Source: Nocardia araoensis NBRC 100135 (GTDB lineage: Bacteria; Actinomycetota; Actinomycetes; Mycobacteriales; Mycobacteriaceae). From it: 43,664 bases of DNA. Within the stretch, counting starts at the first letter, position 1; each line of letters starts with the position of its first letter. This document shows, one piece after another, positions 17,601 through 32,600 of the stretch. Location of the stretch: positions 1 through 43,664 of the forward strand of contig NZ_BAFR01000196.1 in NCBI RefSeq assembly GCF_000308435.1, in the 5' to 3' direction. The notes under the pieces are model-generated. The model had not been told where the DNA came from. It searched no databases and worked only from the letters and a program-made list of their open reading frames with translations. The position numbers were made by a program, and so were the translations under genes.

Positions 17601-20600
17601 GTTGAGCACCTCCACCAGACGCTCGAACGGCACGTCGGCGTGTGCGAAGGCCGCGACGTCGGCGGCGCGCACGCGCGCGAGCAGGTCGGCGAAACCCTCG
17701 CCCGCGTCCACGCGGGCGCGCAACACCAGTGTGTTGACGAACATGCCGACGACGTCGTCGAGTTCGGGCGCGCCGCGCCCGGCCACCGGGGTGCCCACCG
17801 CGATGTCCGAGGTGCCCGACAAGCGGGCGAGCAGCACCGTGAACGCCGCGTGCAGCACCATGAACAGCGTCGCGCCGGAGGCCCGGCCGAGTTCGGTCAG
17901 CCGCGCCTGCACGTCCGGGGCGATGGCGAAATCGACATGCCTGCCCCGCGTGGAGACGACGGCGGGACGCGGCCGGTCCGTGGGCAGGCTCAGTTGCGCG
18001 GGCAGTTCGGCCAGCGTCTCGGTCCAGAATCGGATCTGCCGCGCCAGCAACGAGGCTGGATCGTCCTCCGCGCCGAGCAGCTCGCGCTGCCACACGCTGA
18101 AATCGGTGTACTGCACCGGAAGCGGTGACCAGTCCGGTGCGCCGCCGCGCTTGCGCGCGGCGTAGGCGGCCATGACGTCGCGCGCCAGCGGCGCCAGCGA
18201 CGAGCCGTCCGCGGCGATGTGATGCACCACCACCACGAGCACGTGTTCGGTCCCCGCCGCGTCGCCGTCGACCGGCGCGAACAATCGGGCCCGAACCGGG
18301 ACGGTCTCGGTGACGTCGAAGCCGCCGCCGACGAAATCGGCCACCGCTGCGGCCAGATCGTCGGCCGGGACAGCGATGGGCGCGAGCACCGGGGTGCTGT
18401 CCGCGACGGGCAATACCACCTGCACCGGCCCGGACGCGTGCAGCGGATAGACAGTGCGCAGCACGTCGTGCCGGGCGACTACATCGCCGATCGCCGCGTT
18501 CAGCGCCGCCACGTCCAGCTCGCCGGTCAGGCGCACCGCCAGCGGGATGTTGTAGGCGGTGGACTGCCGATCGAGGCGGTTGAGGAACCACATGCGCTGC
18601 TGCGCGAGCGAGAGCGGCACGGGGCCGGTCACCGCGCGCCGGGTGAGCGCGGGCCGCGCGGACGGGCCGGAGGCGTCGTCCAGTGCGCGGGCCAGCGCGG
18701 CGACGGTCGGGTGCTCGAACACCACGCGGACGCCGACGGCGACCGACAGCCGGTCGGCGAGTCGTGCGGCCAGCTGGGTCGCGGTCAGCGAATTGCCGCC
18801 GCGGGCGAAGAAATCGTCGTCCAGGCCGACGCCGCCGTCGAGTCCGAGCACCTCGGCTACCGTCTGCGCCACCGTCCGCTCGGTCTCGGTGCGCGGCGCA
18901 CGGAACGCGGCGGTGCGGAATTCGGGCTGCGGCAACGCCTTGCGATCCAGCTTGCCGACCGGAGTCAAGGGCAGCTCGTCCAGCACCAGCACGCTGCTCG
19001 GCACCATGTACGCGGCGAGCGAGCGGGCGGCGTGCGTCAGCAGGTCGACGGTGTCGACCGTGTGCCCCTCGGCCGCGACCACATAGGCGACCAGCGACAC
19101 CGCTCCCGAGGGGTCGGTATGGCCGACGGTGACGGCCGTGCGCACCGTCTCGTGCGCCGCGAGCACGGCGTCGATCTCACCCAGTTCGATGCGCAGGCCG
19201 CGCACCTTCACCTGGTGGTCGGAACGCCCGACATAGCGCAGCGCGCCGGATCCGGTCCACCGCACCAGATCACCGGTCCGGTACAACCGTCCACCCGCGG
19301 GACCGTAGGGGTCGGCGACGAACCGGAACGCCGAAAGCCCCGGCCGCGCATGGTATCCCCGGGCCAGTCCGGGACCGCGCAGGTACAGCTCACCGGTGAC
19401 GCCGATCGGCACGGGCCGCAACCTGCCGTCCAGCACCACCGCCGACATGCCGTGGATCGGCGTGCCCAGGTCGAGCGGATCGCCGGGCCGCAGCGCCGCG
19501 CTGATGGTCGCGATGACGGTGGTCTCGGTCGGGCCGTAGGTGTTGTGGAACGACCGGCCGGGGGCCCAGCGCAGCACCGTATCCGGGCCGTAGGACTCGC
19601 CGCCGACGGTGAGTACCCGCAGACAGTCCAGCTCGGTCGGGTCGAGCGTGGGCAGGACGGCCGGGGTGAGGAACGCGTGCGTCACCCGCTGGTCGCGGAT
19701 GAGCGCGGTGAGTTCCGCGCCGCCGTAGACGCCGGGAGGCGCGATCACCAGCGCCGCCCCCGCGGACAGCGCCAGCAGCAGTTCCAGCATGGACGCGTCG
19801 AAGCTGGGCGAGGCCACGTGCAGCACGCGCGCGTCCGCGGTGACCAGGTACCGGTCCCGCTGGGCGAGAGCCACTCCGGCGAGACCGCCGTGCGTGGCGA
19901 CCACGCCCTTGGGCGTTCCGGTCGAGCCGGAGGTGTAGATCATCCAGGCCGGGTTCTCGCACCGCACGGGACGGACGAGTTCGGCGGCGTCGACCGGCTC
20001 CGCGCTGTTGCGGCGCATCCGCGCGGCGGTGGACGGCGCGTCCAGCACCAGCCAGTCGACGTCATCGGGCAGCGCCGCGCGGCAGGTGGCGATCGTCAGG
20101 CCCAGCGCCGCACCGGAATCGGTCAGCATGTGCGCGATCCGCTCGGCCGGATAGGTCGGGTCGACCGGAACGAACGCGGCGCCGGTCTTGGCCACCGCCC
20201 ACACCGCGAGGACGGAGGTGATCGAGCGCGGCACCGCGACGGCCACCGCGTCCTCGGCGCCGAGACCGTGCCCGATGAGCATGCGCGCCAGCCGCGCGGA
20301 CTGCTCGTCCAGCATCCGGTAGGTCAGCTGCCGCTCGCCGCCGATCAGCGCGACAGCGTCGGGGTCGAACGCGACCGCGGCGGCCATCAGTTCGCCCAGC
20401 GTGCGCGGCGGCACCGGCGCGTCGCCGCGGCGGCCGAGCAGGTCGGCGCGTTCGGCGGGCGCGAGCAGGTCGGCGGCGGAGATCGGCGCGTCCGGTCGCG
20501 CCGTGAGCGTGCCGAGCAGCCTGCCGAAGCGGCGCAGCAGTGCGCGTGCGGTGGCGTCGTCGAACAGGTCCGTGGCGTAGTCCAGCTCGACCGCGAGGTG

Positions 20601-23600
20601 TCCGTCGGCATCCGGCTCGGCCGATACGGTGAATTGCAGGTCGAAACGCGCCACCCGCTCGTCGAATCCGACGGGGGTGAGTTCGAGGCCGGGCACGGCG
20701 AAGGCGTCGGCGGCGGCGTTCAGGTAGCTCAGCGCCACGGTGAACAACGGATGCCGATCCTGGGAACGCTCGACGCCGAGTTCGTCGACCACCCGATCGA
20801 ACGGCACGCTCGCGTGCTCGAACGCCGCGAGGTCGACGGCCCTGATCCGGGCGAGCAGATCGGTGAAGGACTCGTCGGCGCGCACGTCGGCGCGCAGCAC
20901 CACGGTGTTGACGAACATGCCGACCAGGTCGTCCAGAGCCGCCGCGCCGCGTCCGGCCACCGGTGTGCCGATCGGGACGTCGCCGGAGCCCGACAGCCGC
21001 GACAGCAGGACGGCGAGCGCGGCGTGCACCACCATGAACGGCGTCGCGTCGTGGCGCAGCGCCAGTTCGCGGATCCGCTCCGCGGCGCCGCCGCCGATCC
21101 TGGCCCGCACGTTCGCGCCGCGCTTGCTCGCGACGGCGGGACGCGGACGGTCGGCGGGCAGTTCGAGTTCGCCCGGCAGGTCGCGCAGCGTCTCGGACCA
21201 ATACGAAAGTTCTCCAGCGGCAACGCTTTCCAGCTCAGCGGTCTGCCACAAGGCGTAGTCGGCGTACTGGGCGGCGAGCGCGGGCCAGACCGGTTCCGTG
21301 CCGAGCACGCGGGACAGATAGGCCGTGAGCAGATCGCGCAGCAGCGGATTCATCGAGTAGCCGTCGGCCGCGATGTGATGCACCACCGCGACCAGCACGT
21401 GACTGGTGGCGTGCTCCCGCAGCAGGGCGGCGCGCACCGGAACGGCGGCGGTGACGTCGAAACCCGCGTCGAGGAATTCGGCGATCCGGTCATCGGCGGC
21501 GCGACCGTCCAGCGCTTCGACCGCCAAGCCCACCGCGCCGTCGGCGGGCAGGATCACCTGGCGACCTGCTCCGGTCGCGTCGGCCGGATAGCTGGTGCGC
21601 AAGGTCTCGTGCCTGGCCACGACGTCGGCGAACGCGCCGATCATGGCGTCGGTGTTCAGTTCCCCTTCGATGCGCAGCGCGACCGGGATGTTGTGCGCGG
21701 CGGACGACGGATCGAGCCGGTTGAGGAACCACATGCCGCGCTGAACCGGCGCGAGCGGAATCAGTTCCGGCCGCGGCCCCGCCACCAAGGGCACCGCCTG
21801 CTCGGCGGCGGCGGCCTCCGCGGTGAGCAGGCCGGCCAGCGTTCCCACCGTCGGCGCCTCGAACAGCAGCCGCACCGGGATGCGGCGACCGAGCCGGTCG
21901 GCCAGCCGGGCCGCCACCCGGGTGGCGCTGAGCGAGTTGCCGCCCAGCGCGAAGAAGTGGTCTTCGACGCCGATCGGCCCGTTGTCCAGCACCGATTCGA
22001 AGGCCGCCGCCACCAGCCGTTCGGCCAGGGTGACGGGTGGGAGATAGGCGACGCGGTCGAAAACCGGGTCCGGCAACGCATTCCGGTCCAGCTTGCCGGA
22101 GGCGTTGAGCGGGAAGGCGTCCAGCGTGAGCAACGCCGCGGGGAGCATGTACGACGGCAGCGTGCTCGCGGCGGCGCGCAGCGCCTCGGCTTCCGCTACC
22201 GCCGCGCCCGGCGCGGCGGTGACGTAGCCGACCAGGTGGACCTCGCCGGTGACGGTGGTGACCACCCGGGCCGCCGCCTGCGCCACCCCGGGCGCGGCCG
22301 CGAGTGCGGCCTCGATCTCACCGAGTTCGACGCGCTGGCCGCGGAACTTCACCTGGAAGTCCGTGCGGCCCAAATACACCAACTCGGCCGTGTCGCCGCG
22401 GGTCTCCCAGCGCACCGAGTCGCCGGTGCGGTACATCCGCTCGCCCGGCGCGCCGAACGGGTTGGCCACGAAGCGATCGGCGGTCAGGTCCGGCCTGCCG
22501 TGGTAGCCGCGCGCCAGCTGGACGCCCGCGAGGTACAGCTCTCCCGCGACGCCGGGCAGCGTCGGGCGCAGCCGCGAATCCAGCACGTAGACCCTGCTGT
22601 TCCATGCCGGATTGCCGATCGGCAGGACGGTGCGGCCGATCTCGCCGGTGACGTCGCGGTGGGTGATGCTCACCGCCGCTTCGGTGGGGCCGTACAGATT
22701 GTGCACCCGTGCGGCGCTCACCCCGCCGAACGCCCGTACGGTCTCGGCGGGCAGCGCCTCACCGATCACGAAGACCGTGTGCAGCGACTCGAGTGCGGCG
22801 CGCTGCTCGGCGGCAGTCACGTACCCGGCGAAGACGCTCAACATGGACGGCACGAAATCGGTGACGGTGACCCGTCTTTCGGCGCAGACCCAGGTGAGGT
22901 AGGCAGGGTCGCGGTGGCCGTCCGGGGCGGCCAGCACGAGCGTCGCGCCGACGCGCAACGGCAGGAAATAGCCCCACAGGGAGACGTCGAACGTGGTCGC
23001 CGTCTTCTGCAGGTAGACGTCCTCGGCGGTGAGACCGTACCGCGCCTGCATCCAGGTCATCTGGTTGACGATCGCGGCGTGCGACACGCTCACGCCCTTC
23101 GGCTTCCCGGTGGAGCCGCTGGTGAAGATCACGTAGGCCGGGCTGCCCGGGTGGATCGGCGCGGGACGCTCGTCGGCCGCGATCGGGTCGTCGGAGTAGC
23201 CGTCCAGCGCGACGACGTCGACCAGGATGGTGGCGACGGAATCGCCGACCTCGATCCGGTCGGGCGTCGTGGTGAGCACGGCCACGGGCGCGGCGGTGTC
23301 GAGAATGTGCGTGATCCGCCGCGCGGGATGGTCCGGGTCGATCGGCACGTACGCGCCGCCCGCCTTGAGCACCGCATACATCGCGATCACCAGTTCCGGT
23401 GAGCGCCGGATCGCCAGCCCCACGAGTGTTTCGGGGCCGACGCCCGTCGCGATCAGGTGACGGGCCAGCCGGTTGGCGCGCCGGTCCAGGTCGCCGTAGG
23501 TCACGGTGGACGGAGGCGTCGCGCTGTCGGGCACGAACACCAGCGCGGGATCGTCGGGCGTCGCGACGGCCTGCGCCTCGAATTCGTCGAGCAACAGTTC

Positions 23601-26600
23601 GTCGGCCAGGGCGGTGTGGGCGGAGTCGTTCCACTCGGTGACCACGCGGTGCAACTCGCCCGCCCCGAACAGATCGATATCGCCGACCACCTGCTCCGGG
23701 TCGGCGGTGACCGCGGCGAGCAAGCGGGTGAAACGCGCGCCGAAGGTCGCCACGGTGGCGGCGTCGAACAGGTCGGTGGCGTAGGTCCAGCGCAGCGTGT
23801 CACCGGTAACGGTGAGCTGGAGGTCGAACGGCGTGGTCTCGTAGTCGAAGTCGTACTCGGCCACCGCGACGCCGGCCATGTCCAGGGTGACCGGCGCGAG
23901 GTTCTGGAAGAACAGCGCGATCTGGAACAGCGGGTGACGCGCCCGCGAGCGCGGCGGATCGAGCACCTCGACCAAGCGCTCGAACGGCACGTCGGCATGG
24001 GCGAAGGCGTCCAGATCGCGCTCGCGCACCCGGCGCAGCACGGCGGCGAAGGTGTCCGAGCCGGGGACCTCCGCGCGCAGCACCAGCGTGTTGACGAACA
24101 TGCCGACCAGCTCGTCCAGCGCCGCGTCGCCTCGTCCCGCGACGGGCGCGCCGATCGCGATGTCGGCCGTGCCGGACAGCCTGGCCAGCAAGGTGGCCAG
24201 CGCGGCGTGCACGACCATGAACGGGGTGGCCTCATAGCGCGCGGCCACGTCGGCGATGCCGTCGCCGACCTCGGGCGGCAGCGCCACGGTCGCGCTCGCC
24301 GCGGCGTGCGAGGCGACCGCGGGGCGCGGCCGGTCGGCGGGCAGGTCGAGCTGGGCGGGCAGCGCGCGCAGCGTCTCGCGCCAGTACGCCAGCTGGCGCG
24401 CGGCCACCGAGTCCGGGTCGTCCTCCGCGCCGAGCACCTCGCGCTGCCAGAGCGCGTAGTCGGCGTATTGCAGGTCGAGCGCGGTCCACGCCGGGGCGGT
24501 GCGGGTCGCGCGGCCCGCGTAGGCGGTGGCGAGATCGTGAGCCAGCGGACCCATCGAGAAGCCGTCGGCCGCGATGTGGTGCACCACCAGCGCCAGCAGG
24601 TGATCGCGATCGGACCGGGTCACCAGGCCGACGCGCAGCGGCACCTCGGCGGTCAGGTCGAACGGCGCGGCGACGAACTCCCGCAGCGCGCCCGTCGCCT
24701 CCAGCATCTGGATCCCCTGCGCCTGGCCGACGTCCAGAATCCGCTGGTAGCCGATGCCCTCGTGATCGGGATACACCGTGCGCAGCGTTTCGTGCCTGGC
24801 CACCACGTCGCCGACGGCGGCGGCGAGAATGTCCGGGTCCAGATAGCCGGTGAGGCGGACCACCACCGCGATGTTGTGCACGGTCTCGGTGGGATCGAAG
24901 CGGTTGAGGAACCACAGGCGCTGCTGGGCGGGTGAGAGCGGGATGCGCTCCGGGCGCGGCCGCGGGGCGAGGACCGGCTTGGCGCCCGTCCCCGCGAGCC
25001 GTTCGGCCCGCGTGGCCAGCGCGGTCACGGTCGGCGCCTCGAACAGCAGGCGCACCGGGATCTCGGCATCCAGTTCGGCGCCGAGCCGGGCGGCGACCTG
25101 CGTAGCGATCAGCGAGTTTCCGCCGAGAGCGAAGAAGTCGTCGTCCGCGCCGACGCGCTCGGCGCCGAGCAGCGCCGCGACGATCCGCGCGACGGTCGCC
25201 TCGGTGCGGGTGGCCGGGGCGCGATAACCCGCGGTCGCGAACCGCGGCGCGGGCAGCGCGGCGCGGTCCAGCTTGCCGGAGGCGTTGACCGGGAACCGCT
25301 CCATCAGGACGAACGAGGTGGGCACCATGTACGCGGGCAATTCGGCGCTCAGCGCGGCGCGCACGTCGTCGGTGTCGATCGTGTGGCCGCCGGAGGCGAC
25401 CAGGTAGGCGACGAGCTGATCGCCCGACCGATCGTCCGAACGGACCAGCACCACCGCCTGGGCGACCGCGTCCAGCGCCGACAGCGCCGACTCGATCTCG
25501 CCCGGCTCGATGCGCAGGCCGCGCAGCTTCACCTGGAAGTCCGTGCGACCGAGGTACTCCAGCTCGCCCTCGTCGGTCCAGGAGACGAGGTCACCCGTGC
25601 GGTACATCCGCGCCCCGGCGGGCCCGAACGGGTTCGCCACGAACCGGTCGGCGGTCAGCTCAGGCCGCGCCACATATCCCTGGGCCAGTTGCCTGCCCGC
25701 GAGGTACAGCTCCCCCGGAACGCCGACGGGCACCGGCCGCATCCTGGCGTCCAGCACCAGCAGGCGGGTGTTGGCCACCGGCCTGCCGATCGGCACGGAC
25801 ACCAGGTCCTGATCGGTCACCTCGTGATAGGTGACGTCGACGGCGGCCTCGGTGGGGCCGTACAGGTTGTGCACCCGCGCTCCGATCACCTCTCGCGCCC
25901 GCTGCGCGGCAACCGCGGGCAATGCCTCGCCCGATGCGAAGACGTTGCGCAGCGTAATGCACTTTTCTGTGAGCGGATCCGCCAGGAAAACCTCCAGCAT
26001 GGCGGGTACGAAGTGCGCCGTCGTGACGCGCTGCTCGACGATGAGGCGGGCCAGATACGCGGGGTCGCGATGCCCGTCCGGACGGGCGACCACCAAGCGC
26101 GCGCCGAAAGCCAAGGGCCAGAAAAATTCCCAGACGGACACATCGAAGGTGGCCGGGGTCTTCTGGAGCACCACGTCGTCCGCGACGAGCGGATAGGCCG
26201 ACTGCATCCAGGTGAGGCGGTTCACGATCGCCGCGTGGGCGACGGCCACCCCCTTCGGGCGGCCGGTCGATCCCGAGGTGAAGATCACATAGGCGGTGTG
26301 GCCAGGGGCGGGAGTACCGAGCCGGTCCAGGGCGGTGAGCGGTTCGGCGGAGTAGCGGGTCAGATCGAGCCGGTCGATACGGACCTGTCGCGCCGCGCCC
26401 GCGTCCAAGTCCGAGCCGGAGGTGAGCACGCACACCGGCCGTGCGGTCGAGAGCACATACTCCAGCCGCTCGGCCGGATGGTCGGGGTCGAGCGGGACGT
26501 ACGCGCCGCCCGCGAGGGTGACCGCGTAGATGCCGACCACCAGGTCCAGCGACCGCCGCATGCCGAGCGCGACCGGAGCGTCCGGGCCGACACCCTGGCC

Positions 26601-29600
26601 GACCAGCCAGCGCGCCAGCCGCCGGGCCCGCGCGGCGAACTCGGCGTAGGACAGCGTGCGCCCGTCGACCGTGACCGCGGGCGCGTCCGGAGTCCTCGCC
26701 ACCTGCGCCTCGAACAGCGAGATCAGCGTGGCGGCCGGGTCGACGGGGACGGCGGTGTCGTTCCAGTGGTCGAGCACCAGGGCCCGTTCCGCGTCGTCCA
26801 TGAGTTCGAGGTCGCCGACCCGCGCCGAGGGGTCGGCCACCGCGGCTCGCAGCACGCGAGTGAAGCGAGCCCCGAACGTCTCGGCGGTGGCCTGATCGAA
26901 CAGGTCCGTGGCATACCGCAGCACGCCGCGCAGCGCGTAACCGGTCGCCACGCGGTGTTCGGTCAGTTCCACCGCCAGGTCGAATTGCGCGACGCCGTTG
27001 TCCAGCGGATAGGCCGACACCGTGAGACCGGGCAGCCGCAGCTCGGTGTCGTCGTGCTGCTCGAAGGTGAGCAGCGTCTGCACCAGCGGCGAATGAGCCT
27101 GCGAGCGGACCGGGTTCAACTCCTCGACCAGGCGCTCGAACGGCAGATCGGCGTGGGCGAAGGCCCGCACGTCGACTTCGCGCACGCGGCCGAGCAATGC
27201 GGCGAACGACGAGTCCGCCGCGATCGGCGTGCGCAGCACGAGGGTGTTGACGAACATGCCGACCAGATCGTCCAGCGCTTGTTCGCCGCGTCCCGCCACG
27301 GGAGTGCCGATGGCGACGTCGTCGACGCCTGCGAGCCGGGCCAGCAGCACGGCGTAGGCGGCGTGCAGCACCATGAACGTCGAGACGCCGTGCCGCCGGG
27401 CGAGTCGCGCGATGGCGCCGGTGAGGTCGGCGGGGATCGCGAACTCGACGGTGGCGCCGCGCCCGGAGGCCACCGCCGGGCGGGGGCGGTCGGCGGGCAG
27501 CTCCAGCACCGGGGCGAGTCCGTCGAGTTCGGCTCGCCAGTAGGCGATCTGGTGCGACAGCGGCGAGTCCGGGTCGTCCGCGGAGCCGAGCGCCTCGCGC
27601 TGCCAGAGGGTGAAATCCACGTATTGCACGGGTAGCGGCCGCCACTGCGGCGCCTCCCCCGCGACGTGCGCGATATAGGCCGTCATCAGGTCGCGGGCCA
27701 GCGGCGCGGTGGAGACGCCGTCGGCGGCGATGTGATGGACCACCACGGCCAGCACATGATCTTCGGGCGCGACACGGAACAGACTCGTCCGCACCGGGAT
27801 ACGAGTGCGCAGATCGAAGCTCTCGCCGACCGCAGCGAGCACCGCCGCGCGCAGCTCCGGCTCGGAAACCTCGATCGGGTGCAGCGGCAGTTCGGGCACG
27901 TTCGCGCCCGTGCGAACTACTTGGGCGGGGCCGTCGGCGTCCGCCGGGAAGACGGTGCGCAGCGATTCGTGCCGATCGATCACATCGCGCACGGCCGCGC
28001 GCAATGCCGCCAGGTCCAACGCGCCGGTGAGCCGCATGGTGATCGGGATGTGGTAGACCGCCGAGTCCGGGTCGAGCCGGTGCAGCAGCCACATCCGGGT
28101 CTGCGCCAAGGACAAAGGAATTCGCTCGGGACGCTCGCGCGGAACGAGCGCGGGCCGGGCGGCGTCCCGGCGTTCCGATCCCGCCGCGCGCAGGGCCAGC
28201 TCGGCCACGGTCGGGGCTTCGAACACCTCGCGTACGGTCAGCGCGCACCCGAAGGCGGCGTTGACCCGGGCGACCAGCCGCATGGCCAGCAGCGAATTGC
28301 CGCCGCCGGCGAAGAAGTCGTCGTCCGCGCCGATCCGCGCCGCGCCGGTCAGGTCGGCGACCAGCGTGGCGAGCACCGCCTCGGTCCCCTCCCGCGGCGC
28401 GCGGAACGCACCCGCCGCGCCGGTGAGCTCGACGGCGGGCAGCGCCGACCGATCGAGCTTGCCCACGGTGGTCAGCGGCATCTCGTCGAGCACGACGAGA
28501 TGGGCGGGCACCATGTGGGCGGGCAGGTGGGCCCGCGCCTCGTCGAGCACCTCCTCGGGCGTCGGGGCGGCGCCGGTGACGTAACCGACGAGGCAGTCCT
28601 GTCCCGCGCTGTCGCGGGCCACGAGCACCGCCGCGTTGGTCACGCCGGACGCGGCGGCGAGGACGGCCTCGATCTCACCCAGCTCGATCCGCTGGCCGCG
28701 CAGCTTGACCTGGAAGTCGTTGCGGCCCAGATACACCAGATCGCCGTCACGGTTCCAGCGCACCAGATCGCCGGTCCGGTACATCATGCGGCCGGGCACG
28801 CCGAACGGATCGGCGACGAATCGCTCCGCGGTCAGTCCGGGGCGGGCGTGATAGCCGCGCGCCAGCTGGTCACCCGCCAGATACAGCTCGCCCGTGACGC
28901 CGATCGGCACCGGGCGCAACCAGGCATCGAGCACATAGGCCCTGGTGTTCCAGCAGGGGCGGCCGATGGCGACGTCCCGCTCGGATTCCGCGTCCCGGTC
29001 GGTGAATTCGTGGTAGATCGCCGAGATCGCCGCCTCGGTGGGGCCGTAGGCGTTGTGCACCGCGCCGTCGAAGCTGCCGCGCAGCGCGGCGAGCAGATCG
29101 GGGGTGAGCGCCTCGCCGCCGCAATGCAGGTGCCGGAACGACCGCAGCGCGTCGCCCATGCCCTCCCCGATCAGCGCGGCCAGCACCGAGGGCACGTACT
29201 CCGCGATGGTGATCCGGTGTTCGCGCAGCAGGTCCGCGAAGTAGGCCAGGTCCAGGTGCCCGCCGGGCCGGGCGATCACCAGCGGCGCGCCGACGGCGAT
29301 CGGCAGGAAGCATTCCCACACCGACACGTCGAAGGTCAGCGGGGCCCGTTGCAGGATGCGGTCGGACGCGGTGACCCGGTAGCGGAATTCCAGCCAGCGC
29401 AGCTGGTTCATGATCGCGCGATGGGTGACCGCGACGCCCTTCGGCCGCCCCGTGGAGCCGGAGGTGAACAGCACGTAGGCCGTGTTGTCCGCGCGCAGCG
29501 CGGCGATCCGCTCGGCATCGGTGACCGGTCCGTCGGCGACGTCGGCGAGGTCGAGATCGGTGAGGTCGAGCACGGGCACGCCGTCGAACGCGGGCAACGT

Positions 29601-32600
29601 CGCCCCGCCCGCGGTGAGCACCAGCCGGGGCGCGGCGGTCGCGACGACCTGCGTCGTGCGCTCGGCCGGATGCGCCGGATCGATCGGCAGATACGCCGCG
29701 CCCGCGCGCACGATCGCGTACATCGCCACGAGCATGTCGATCGAGCGCGACGCGGCCAGCCCGACGATGTCCTCCGGGCCGACACCCGCCTGGATCAGCG
29801 TGCGGGCCAGCCGGTTCACGCGGGAGGCGAACTCGGCGTAGGTCACCGACTCGTCCTCGTAGCGCACGCCGACCCGGTGGGGCGTGGCCGCGACGCGTGC
29901 GGTGAGCAGGTCGTCCAGCGTCTCGGCGGGCAGCGGGCGCGCGGTGGCGTTGCGGTCCGACAGCAGCATGCCGCGCTCGGCCACCGACATCAGCTCGACC
30001 GCGCCGACCGCGGTGCGGGCGTCGCGCGCCATGGCGCGCAGCACGCGTTCGAACGCGGCGAGGAACCCGGCGACGGTCGGTTCGTCGAACAGGTCGAGCG
30101 CGTAGTGCAGGTGCACGTCGATGCCGTCGGGTGCGCCGTCGGCGGTGTACCGGTCGGTCAGCGTCCAGTCCAGGTCGAGCTGGATCGGCGCCGCGCCGAT
30201 CTCCAGCGGAGCGATGGCCAGCCGGTGCAGCCGGAACTCCGGCGCGGTCTGGTTCTGCAAGGTGAGCGCGACCTGGTAGAGCGGAGCGTGCGCCTGCGAG
30301 CGGACGGGATTCAAGACCTCGACCAATTGCTCGAACGGCACCGCGGCGTGGTCGAAGGCGGCCAGGTCGGCCGCGCGCACCGAGTGCAGCAATTCGGCCA
30401 GGGTCGCGTCCGGGCGGACCTCGGTGCGCAGCACCAGCGTGTTGACGAACATGCCGACCAGTTCGTCCAGCGCTTCCTCGCCGCGCCCGGCGACCGGCGC
30501 GCCGATCACGACGTCCCGGCCCGCGCCGTAGCGGCTCAGCAGCACGGCCAGCGCGGTGTGCAGCACCATGAACGGGGTCGCCCGGTGCGTCGCGGCGAGT
30601 TCCCGGATCTGCTCGTGCAGGGCGGCGTCGAGCCGGCCGGTCAACGCGCCGCCCCGGTTGGTGGCGGCCGCGGGACGGGGCCGGTCGGACGGGAGCGTCA
30701 GCACCTCGGGCAGCCCGGCCAGCCGATCGGTCCAGTAGGCCAGCTGACGTGCCAGCACCGAGGCCGGGTCGTCGGCGGAGCCGAGCGCGGCGCGCTGCCA
30801 GATCGCGAAGTCGGCGTACTGCACCGGCAGCGCTCCCGGAGCCGGGGCCGTGTCCGCGCACCGCGCGACGTAAGCGTTGGCCAAGTCCCGGGTGAGCGGC
30901 GCGAACGACCAACCGTCGGCGGCGATGTGGTGCACGACGAACAGCAGGACGTGCACCTGGTGGCCGCTCGCTTCGGCGTCGTCCGCCACGCGCAGCAGGC
31001 GCACGCGCAGCGGTACCTCGGCGGTCACGTCGAACCCGGCGCGGGCCGCGGCGGCGACGAGGTCGGGCACCTGCGCCGCGGGAACCGGCCGTGCGACCAG
31101 ATCGACCAGCTTCGTCCCGGCGGGCAGCACCACCTGCGTCGCGCCGCCGTCGTGTTCGGGGTAGATCGTGCGCAGCGTTTCGTGCCGGGCGATCACGTCG
31201 GCGATCGCCGCCTCCAAGGCGGGCACGTTCAGCGCTCCGGTGAGGCGCAGCGCGAACGGGATGTTGTAGGCGCCGCTGGTGGTGTCGAACCGGTTCAGGA
31301 ACCACATGCGCTGCTGGGCGATCGACAGCGGGATCGCCCCGCCGCGCTCCTGCGGCGTGAGCGGCGGCAGCGCGACGGGGCCGGTCTCGGCCGGAGCCTC
31401 GACAGCGATCCGCCGCGCCAACGCGCGCACCGTGGGAGCGTCGAAGATCGTGCGCACCGCCACCTCGGCTCCGGTGGCTTTGCCAAGCCGCGCGGCGAGC
31501 TGGGTGGCGCTGAGCGAGTTGCCGCCCAAGGCGAAGAAATCGTCCTCGGCTCCGATCTCGGTTACCCCGAGCAGGGCCGAGAACGTCTCGGCGACCAGCT
31601 TTTCCGCTTCCCCGCTCGGCGCCTCGAACACCGTCGGGGCGATCGCGGGCGCGGGCAGCGCCGATCGATCCAGCTTTCCGGACGCGTTGAGGGGGAACTG
31701 GTCCAGCACCACGAACGCCTGCGGCACCATATAGCCCGGAAGCCGTTGGGCCACCGCATCGCGCACTGCCGCCACATCGACCGGTTCGTCCGTCACCAAG
31801 TAGGCGACCAAGCGCTCGCCCACGTCGCGATCGTCGCGGACCAGGACGACGGCCTGCGTCACGGCGGGCGTCGCGAGCAGCACCGCCTCGATCTCGCCGA
31901 GCTCTACGCGCAGCCCACGGATCTTGACCTGGAAATCCGTGCGGCCCAGGAACTCCAGCTCGCCCGTGGCGTTCCACCGCACCAGGTCGCCGGTGCGGTA
32001 CATCCGTTCACCGGGCGGCCCGAACGGGTCGGCGACGAACCGGTCGCCGGTGAGCCCGGGACGGTCGAGATACCCGCGCGCCAGTTGCGCGCCCGCGAGA
32101 TACAACTCCCCCGGCACACCCGCTGGCACCGGCCGCAGCCGCGCGTCGAGCACATATGTTCTGGTGTTCCAGATCGGCTTGCCCATCGGCACGGTCTCGA
32201 AGTCGGTGTCGCGCACCTCGTGGAAGGTCACCTCGACGGCGGCCTCCGTGGGGCCGTAACCGTTGTGTACCCGCGCGCCGGTGAGTGCGCGCATTCGCTG
32301 GGCCACGCCGACGGGCAGCGCCTCGCCGGAACAGAACACCTCGCGCAGCGACGGCGCGTCGAACTCGCCCGCGACGAAGACGGCCAGCATGGACGGCACG
32401 AAATGCGCCGCGGTGACGCCCTCGGCGCGGATGAGGCGAGCCAGGTACGCCGGGTCGCGGTGCCCGTCCGGCCGCGCCAGCACCATGCGCGCGCCGACCT
32501 GCAACGGCCAGAAGAACTCCGGCACCGAGACGTCGAAGGTGGCGGGCGTCTTCTGCAACAGCGCGTCACCCGGCCCGAGCGCGGCATACGCGGACTGCAT

